Source: Zygnema cylindricum (taxonomy: Eukaryota > Streptophyta > Zygnematophyceae > Zygnematales > Zygnemataceae). From it: a stretch of 17,367 nucleotides of DNA. The notes beneath the pieces are model-generated. The model saw only the letters and a list, made by a program, of their open reading frames with translations, ran no database searches and had not been told where the DNA came from. Of the stretch, positions 8,101 to 17,100 are shown in pieces. The stretch's first letter is position 1. Every line of letters begins with the position of its first letter. The stretch lies in assembly GCA_037447655.1 (NCBI GenBank), contig JBBHKE010003250.1, positions 1 through 17,367 on the forward strand, given 5' to 3'. The translations under genes and the position numbers were made by a program.

Positions 8101-11100
8101 CTTGTAAGAAATACATGAGAAATATAAATTTGCAAAATTTGAAACGTTCGACGAAACATTGTAACTCACATTTTGCAATAAATAGTAATAGGAAAAAAAA
8201 CAGTTCCCTTAAACAATATTAGGGTGAAGTTCCATCAGACGTTTCTGTAATCGTACGGCCAACTTTATAGACCGGGTCGATTGAGTCGAAGTTCCATCAC
8301 GTAGAGTTGTAAACCACGTGTTCTAAATTGACTGGCGCCACGCAAGCTACGATCCGATAGTGAGAATCTTTCAGATTTTTAGCACCGACAAGCTTAACTT
8401 CAAATCTTCACTTGCGTTCCATGTACTTGCGTATTTCGACAAAAAAATTATTGTTTTTGCAGACGCCAGTCTGTACGCCAGCTCATTCTTTAGGGTTTCT
8501 GTTTTCTAACATAACGAAAGTTCTTTGAGAGAAATAGTGTGACAAACAAAAGTTACAGAAAATAGCGTGACGAAGGAATTTCACAAAATTTCGTTTCTAT
8601 TTTCGGTTTTCTTTTGGAAAGTGCGTGTCATGTGCAAATCTTAAGATTTTTCGTTGGTTTTCCATCATGACACGTACCTTACTCGTCCAGCGTATCACGA
8701 AATTTATATTTGTGTATCTGCCAACCCACCTCCTCGAGGTGGGTTTACAGTTACAGAGAAAATTGAAGCAAACTCTTCGCAGATGAACATCCGATGGCCA
8801 GTATTACCTCCAAGACCTTCGGAGAGTATTGGTGAGATTCTTCGTAATGTTGTTTAAAAACAAAATAGGCAGTACGATTTGGTACGAAGAGTCGCGGAAT
8901 TCTGTAAACTACGCCACTTTTCGGTTGATGGAACTTCACCCTTATTTAACATGAATTGTGGATGGGTAGGGGTGGGCAAAAAAAAGACTAGTAATGATCA
9001 TTTCGATTTAATATTAAAAAATATATTAACAATAACAACAGATACTGCAACTAATTAAATTGAAATTGACAAATAATATAAACTAATCAGTTATAAAAAC
9101 ATTTAATATAATAACAAAGAATTAATGATAATGGTTAGTTTTAGAAGCATTCAAATCAATCAGTAGTAATAACCGATCATAATAATTAGAACTATGAACA
9201 TAAATGAATAAAAATAGAATGATAGTAATATACTAATAATAATTGATGATAATTATTTATTGCTAAACACTGATTTTAATGAATAAAAATAATAGTATTG
9301 CTAATTAATAATTTAATGATCGATATTAAATAATCATAAAACATAGATGATAGTGAAAATTCATCAGTAACAATATTAAACCAGTTTGAGTAAAAGAAGT
9401 TTAGAGGATTGCGGATGGGGATGCGGGTTATTACAGAGGATTGTGGAGCAACAAATTGAGTGGAAGCATTCCATTGTCCATCGGTCAATTGACATTCCTC
9501 CGATCCTTGTAAGAATTATAAGAGAAACTTACACGAAACATCCCTCGAAATCTTGTGGGGAACATCACCAACCAGATAGATAAATTAATAAAATAATAAT
9601 AAAAAATATAAGTTTATGCATAAATAAATAAATAAAAATTATTTTTTGAACGATTATGATTTTCGTATGTGGGTAGAAGAAAATGCGAGAGGAGCGGGGG
9701 CGGGATAGAAGAAGTGAAACTTAAGTTTGAACAATGTTTTGTTTTGTAATGTAATGCATTATATTGGATGTTATTTATTTTGTTACTAACATCTTATATA
9801 TTATCCGAAAAAATAAATTGTTATTGCTGTTATTAATGAATATTAATGATCAGTATTAACATTGATTTATTTATTATTTTTTTTGATAGCAATAATTGCT
9901 TGTTATTTTTTAGGTGGGCTCCAATTCTGTCGTACCCAGAGTAGGAAAACAATACAGAATCTTAGTTTCGATATGGGCAAGGGCAATGTGGAATAACTAA
10001 AAAAACCTAACAGAAAACCGCTTTTTTATGATATTTTAAACATAAAAAAAAAATTTGAAAAAGAAAAAATCTTATATTACAAATGATTATAATTAAGGTT
10101 GAAAAATTAAAATATTTAGCACGATCAGTGTCAATAATAAGGCCATCTTAATTTCCTTGTAGTTCACTGGTGGAAAATCAATCAGGTTGAAACATGAAAC
10201 TTGATTGATCTACTTTGACCAAAAAAATGATAATTTATACTCCGTTAAGTTTGAGAGAGAATAAGAGTATTTTGTTTTTATTAGTAAAAAATAAAAACCA
10301 TTGATGAAAATAGGTCTTTTCACACACAAGCGCAATGTTCAATTAAATAAAAAGTTATATGTTGGAAAAAAAACATACTTTACATTTGTTTATGGGGGTG
10401 AGGATGTTACAGAATCTTATATGACAACCAGTTGAGTGGAATCATTCCGCTGTCCATCGGTCAACTGAGATTTCTCTCGGTATTGTAAGATGCATTTCAT
10501 ATGAATAGATGTGTTTTCGCGGTATTTTGAGCCTAAACATTAAATGAGTAAAGTTTCTATTAAAATGAGAGGGGCAGCAAAGTTGAGGGCTGGTGGGGGG
10601 GCTGACAGGTTTTTAAGCAATAAAAAATGATTATGAACAAAAAAGTGATTTCAATTTACATTACCTTATTTTTCAATGAAAATTCTTCTGTTTGAATGAT
10701 GCATATTAACCTTTTTGTTCATCACTGTAGCACCCACTCCATCAAACCCAAAGCTCGTTCAATATTATTATATCGCAATCTGCAATGGAACATTTCTTAA
10801 AGGGGATTAACACGATCCAAACTTGTGCCCACATAATAAATTTAGAGGGAACCATGTGATACCCGCCGGTTGGTTTTCATTTTGAGTTTCGGAACGGAGG
10901 TACACAAGTCCGCTAATTGTAAGAAAATTTGAGAAAATTTGAGCCAGTGGGCTTGTACTTCATTGTAATCTGAGAAAGCTAATATATGCTCCCTGGTTGC
11001 TTCTTCTCTTAGGGCCCTCTTCCCACGCCTTATCCCAAGTTTTCCTCTTACCTCGCATTCTACTTGTCATCACTTGTTCCTCCCTCGCCCTCTCCCTCTC

Positions 11101-14100
11101 AAAACTTGAACAAATAAATACCCCACTTAGTAGTTGAACAAAAGAACAGATTGTAAACAAAAAATATTCTTTAAGGTTATAATCTACTAGTGACACCACA
11201 TGCTTGGAAAAAAATTAAGAAATATATTTCCACTGAAGTAAAATTTGAAAACGTGTGAAAATCGATTATAGGAGCAGTTATTATAAAGTTAAAAAAAAAA
11301 GTACTGGAAATGTGTCGAAGGCATAAAACCAACTGCATTTGAGTCATATGTTAACTTTTTCTTTTATAAAATCCTCTATGTCAGTCCCAAATTTTCACGC
11401 CCTGAAGGTTTTTGTTCTCGTAACGATATATTTCTATATCAGTTCCAAAATTTCACAACACGGCGTTTTTGTCAACTGTTGTGAACTTGAATTTGATAAT
11501 TTTATCATTATGCTTTTGTGCAGGGATTTGGGTGGTAACCTTTTGAGTGGCTTGATTTCGTTCCCGCTGGATTCCTGGGCATATAAGCCTCAATTTAGCT
11601 TCAGAGACAACTTTCTTTCCGGTTCTGCAATAGTGTATCAAAATATCCCAAAAATCTCCCCAAATGTTTGCGACGCATTTACTGGGAACTGCTTCAATGA
11701 CGATGACCCTTTGCTGAAAAATTGTTCTTCAAAGGGGCAAAGGGACGAATCCATGTGTTTGCAGTTCTGTAATGCTTCTCAACCGATGGGTGCGTGTGGG
11801 GGCTACGGCACCTGTCCTGGAATGAATAAATCTTGCATATGCGATGCTGACTATTCCACGGATATAAGTTTCAACAACACATGCACTTTCAGTAAGTCTC
11901 TACACTGTCGACACTATCCACGCTAATTTATACGGTGATTTCGCTTATGTGGCCCTTCTCACACAACCTGAAAAAAAATTACAAATGTAACAGAATGTTT
12001 TGGGTATTGTGAAGTTTTGTTAACATGAAGATTTTAATCAACTTGGAGTTTGTATTTCATAGCGTCATAGTTTATCAATTTATTGCGACGTATGTTAGAC
12101 GAACCAGAAAAATGCGTTCCATGTGTTGTAATTGCTTCTTTGCCACAACAAGCCTCTAAGGCAATCACAACTAGTGATTTGAAGCTCAACTTGCGTGAGG
12201 TTACGCCAAGTTAACGTATGGCTCAATAATGCCTATTTTTCACGATTGCTTGAGTTAGTGATAGAATTTTATCGAGTTGTCATTGCCTCACATGAATTAT
12301 TGTTTTAAAATTGCGTAGCAATTTTGCAAAATTGTGTGATATGTTCAAAATTTATGCGATAGGTCATTTTTTTGTATTATTTTTTTGTTTTCAATCTGTA
12401 GAGCCATCATCTTTAGTTGCCTACGATTAAGGTTCATGCATTTTAAGTGATCACATTGTCATGCACTAAACTCCTTTTTAAAGTTAGTGGCTCATCGTAG
12501 CCACAAATAACTTTTGAGGTATTGTAGAGAGAGATGTGTAAACATGCTTTTTGATGCATTAATTAAACTTTCACTCTTATTATTTTGATGAATTTTGCAG
12601 AACCCCGTGGTTTGGGATTATTAACACCGCCTGAAACATTGTCTAACAAAACAAACCGATTTTTCCGTTACGCAAGTTCTGGATATTTATATTCTAAGGA
12701 TAAGAAACCAACATGGCTGGTGGCGACCTCATGGAATTGGACAGCTCAACTACCTAGCAGCAAAGTCAAAGATCAATCTAGCTGCAGTAAATACCCAAAA
12801 CTCCGTGAACTCAATCTACTTCGAAGAAAAAAAGTGAAGTTTATCTCTTCTAGTTTTTCTCTGCAAATGACCTTCCATTCATCAGTTTTATGGCCATTAG
12901 CACATTAATGTAGCAAAACCACACTGTGCTAATACTTGACAGTTCGGAATGGTTAATTTATTTTGTAACTTTTTTTGCGACGTGTAGATACATGCTGGAT
13001 TATTTCTGCTTTCACTGCCATTGAACACGCTCATTACATTGCAAACGGAGGAACACAACCTCTCCCTGACTTTCCAGCCGGGCAAATGCTTAATTGCTCT
13101 AAAATTAACTGCACTAGAGGAGGTTGGCCAAACGAGGCGTTTGATTACGCAGCAAACACAGGTCTTATATCATCAAAAAGTTTCACAAATGAAAGTACCT
13201 GCAAATTGGTCAATGTAAGTCAAATATTTATGTTTTCCAAATATACACATTCGTGTTCTTTCTCCTGTTTCTTTCAATTTTTAGCGTTTTCTTGTATGTA
13301 TTTTTCCTAGCTTTCCTTTTTTTTCTTCAATGCTTAAATGAGAATTCTTGCGACCACACGATTGATGACTATGCTTCCAAATATCTTCCACGTAGTCCGT
13401 GTCTACTCTATTTTTTTATTTAATAACTTTAGTTTTTTTCTTTTATCTTTCGCATACCTGGTTCTCCCTATCTGCTCACTTTTCTACAGCGTTTATATCT
13501 TGTATATACTTTTTTTAAATTCTTCACGTACTTCTAAAGCATTATTTTCATGGTCTGATTTTTTCAACTCTTAAATTCTGTGCCGTGTGATTACTTTTTG
13601 AAAATTCTTCACATCCTTTTACAATATAACATTCATTGTCTGATGATTTTGCAGAACTTAAACGGAATACAAATTTTATCATATGATAGAATTCGAATGA
13701 ATGGCTGGAGTGGCCTCTTATTGGCACTTCAACAGCAGCCAGCTGTGGTGGCTATCGAGGCCAGCTCTTATGCTTTCAACAATTACAACCCTGAATTAGT
13801 GAGCACCTCTACCAGTTTTAAGTTTTTTACAATCTACATATTCCGTTTGGGAATATTCTAACGATGTGAAACCAAATTAAAATTGCTGCAAACTATTTTA
13901 AATGCTGATAGAATCACTGGGCTATCCTCAGGTTCAATTTATCAAATTTCATATGATCGTTGTGCGCTTTTTAAGAATTAATTTCACATGGTACACAATT
14001 AGTTGCTGTAACACGCACGTGTTTGTGATTGGTGCAGGGTGTCTTTGATGACGAGACTTGCTTCTCAAACGGGGTGGACCATGCGGTGTTAGTCGTTGGT

Positions 14101-17100
14101 TACGATTTGACAGCCGAGACGCCATATTGGCTAATTCAAAATTCATGGGGAGTCAATTGGGGAGATAAAGGATACATGCGTATTAAAATATCAATTGGTT
14201 ATGGGATTTGCGGGATCAATACTCAACCAGCAATCATACCAATCATGAAGCCCAAACGTAAGTTCGGTAAAAGATGTGTATTCTGCTTACATTTTGTGTG
14301 ACTCAGAAAGGATACGTAGGAGTAGTTGGCTATCTTCATAGATGCTAGACTATCATAATATGCGATTGATATATTTTCACATACCGTGGTGGGGGGTCAA
14401 CGTGCTGATCTGTACGTTTTTTTTCTTTTTTTCCTTCTGGAACATTTCAGCTGGTGATCTCTGCAACGTCAAAAATTTTGCACAAATGCAGCAGAATGCT
14501 ACTATTGGTCCTGGAAGCATGAACCCATGTGGCAATGGTTTATGTACTTCAAACAACAAAACATATACCTGTAAATGTATGGATCAATTTGTAGCTGTGA
14601 ACAACACGGACGGAACACAAACTTGTGCTCCAGGTGAGTAACATTATATATTTTTAAAATTTGTTTTCAAGCATGTGGAATTTCTTTCATTTGTAACTAA
14701 AAAGAAATATTTTTGTATTCTACGATTTTTTTCAATTGGCAAGACTGATTAAACACCAGAGTAAAGAATGTGCATGCACATTGGTGTGTATGTCCAGTTT
14801 TAAAAGCATCTGTTAAAATGTTTAAACGTTTTTAATTGCTTGATATTGGAACACAATCTAAAGGTCGCGTTAACTCATGAATAATCCTCCATATCCCATA
14901 AAGCTCTTTTTCTATATCGATCACCCTTTAGTTGTTTGGCCGCGTGGACTTTTGGATTGTTGCCACCAGTTATTTTTTTGTTCATGTTGCCGCTTTAAAC
15001 ATATAAAATATATATGTATAATTTATAGAATAGCGGTAGCTTAAGTGGAACCTAAAAAATGGCATAGTCAATTAAAACTGGTGAGCGTTTAGCATTTGAT
15101 TGCATTAGTCAAAGAAACATTTCAATTCCCAATTATATCGCAATGACTAATCAGATGTGGTGACTATGTTTCTGAATATATATATATATACATATATATA
15201 TATATGTTTACCTACCTAATGTTTGAGATTTTCAAGCATGTTGTGGACGACTGCTGTCCAATAGAACTTTTCATGACCTATAACGTCACTTGAAATCGGA
15301 GTATTCAAGCATATGTATTAAAATATATAAGTTTAGTGATGAATACCAACATTTGTTAAGTCTTTTAGGGAGTATTATTTTTTTAGCATGTTCCAACTGA
15401 TATCCACAAACTTTTAGTACAGAAAAAGATGATGGTTCATGTTTGAACAAAACTTAATGTTTGTGGATTTCATTGTGAAACTTGGCAGTCCCTGAATCTA
15501 AAGGGGGGAGTACCTTCGCAATTTTCTTCTCAATAAATTGAGGTCTCAACATTTTTGGTGGATAATGTCGGAAATATTATTTGAGGCTTGCCAAACAGGT
15601 TTAATTTGAAGTATTTTGGCTCTAATGAACCAAGTGACTATAATCGAAGCTAAAATGTATCATTTCAAGAAATTGGGAAAATTCTATTAGTAATTTGTCA
15701 ATTCTATTCAAGTGGTTCAGATTTTTAAATGGCCTCAACCCTTTTTTGGTTTTTGTTTAGCCTCTCCATGTACCTTCACATCGCGCAACCCTTGTGGAAT
15801 GGGAACCTGCGTGGACTCTAAGGACAAACCGGGAATGTATGCTTGCGTTTGTTCGATTGGATATGCGGCGGACGATGCAGACGGTTCTCTCTCATGTGTT
15901 CCAGGTGGGTTTTGTTTACTTTCGTCTTATTGCACGAAGTTGCTTAGAAATTTTAGTTTTTCAAGTGATACAATCGAATACGAATGTGATCATTTACCTA
16001 TTTCAAATACTCAAAATAGAGAATGATATTCGATCAAAACTTGTGCAAATCCAACCTTAGAGGCACAAAGTTCAGATACTTCAAAGGTGTTGCAGACATT
16101 TATGATTTTGAAACATTATACGAATTAAGTTTAATCGGGGGTTCGACACAAATGTACATTTCACAACCTTTGTTCCTTCAATACATCACATAATTTATTG
16201 TGCTAAGAAAAATCGTAATGAAAGTCATATTTACATACCTCCATTTCGATGCACGTTGTTAAAATTGATATTGCAAAAACATTTAATATGTTGGATTATT
16301 GACACATGCAAATGCATGAAGTAAACTTTAAAGATGCTAACGTGAAACACTTTTTGGGTTATTAAAACGTTATTTTAAGTTCCTGTTGATATCGACCAAG
16401 GTTTTCACTTCAACCTTATTTTTCTCTTCATGGTTTATTTTTGTTTCAGCTGCCGCTAAATTAGGGGCAAAGGAATATGTTGTGCCAGTTGGGGGATCTA
16501 TTTCTTGCTCGAATATCTTCAACACTTATGGCATCCCACAACAAAGCTTTTTAGAACAAAACAAGGTTTTATTTGTATCACTTTTATTGCCCTGTTGTTT
16601 AGCGTATTTACCATCGAACCCCTGGTTTTCCTATTCGATGACTGCAGCAATTATCATATTGTTTTGGAAAGGGAAAGGTGCAATGGCAACGGTCCTTCTT
16701 TGCATAGATGTACGGTATAATGTTGGCCTAACACCATTGCGAAAGTGGATTTGGGTTGAGCTCCAGAACTTGAATTGCAGCCGGCTACTCCCAAAAGGTG
16801 CCAAAGTTAATGTAACCAACTCCATAAGATGTTCCCTAATTTATGCAGCGGAAGAGGTAAGTTTACGTTCTTGTGAACCACATCTTTTTTTTTAAATTCA
16901 ATTTGAATTAATACGTGCTTAGATCTTTCGATCTTGAAGCAACCCTATTTTTCTTCCTAGAGTGGATTTAGCTATTGGCCCTATTATTTTTGTATTCTAA
17001 AATAGCAATTTCATTTGAGTACTTAATTACTGTAAATAGCTGTTCAATGCAAAATCGGACTTTCCAGGGTGATACATGTGATTCCATCAAGTTTACGTTA

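Larger units (their letters stand above)
7424..9436 (+). repeat. Nested tandem beta-intron units, block 2 (introns 8 and 9)
   Basis: Introns 8 (7424-8031) and 9 (8104-9436, with the transposon) are near copies of each other, for example AGTAATAGGAAAAAAAACAG and TTATTTAACRTGAATTGTGG. They are closer to each other than to introns 4 and 5, which suggests homogenisation within the block or a separate local duplication. Confidence 0.8.
6525..9977 (+). repeat. Four-exon block, copy 2 (exons 7-10 and their introns)
   Basis: It is the tandem copy of 3718-6524. Exon-to-exon offsets are 2804, 2770, 2757 and 3454 bp, and the last is explained by the 723 bp added by the transposon. Similarity stops abruptly after GATATGGG at 9977, where copy 1 continues into GATGCG and exon 7. 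This marks the crossover point. Confidence 0.85.

Noticed and set aside
8654-8939. Open frames of 62-67 codons inside the transposon
   Set aside because: They overlap on opposite strands, have no transposase or DNA-binding motif, and the minus-strand one runs into the terminal repeat.
5168-9488. Repeated minus-strand open frames sharing a LTDGRWNASTQFVA-like segment
   Set aside because: The shared segment is the antisense reading of the conserved LRR exon core; the frames repeat only because the cassettes are duplicated.
2866-10484. Regularly spaced near-identical short units suggestive of a CRISPR array
   Set aside because: The units translate as 24-residue LRRs bounded by splice sites, and the spacing is 0.6-1.4 kb of homologous intron, not unique short spacers.
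11339-11523. Upstream open extension of exon 12 with a hydrophobic start that could act as a signal peptide and separate gene start
   Set aside because: It lies before a good TTTTGTGCAG acceptor in the right phase for the LRR array, and exon 12 begins in the middle of an LRR. An alternative internal start cannot be fully excluded.
16781-16895. Alternative acceptor at 16779-16780 for exon 20
   Set aside because: It shifts reading out of the LysM pattern and meets an in-frame TAA after ten codons; the AG at 16765-16766 restores NLNCSRLLPKG.
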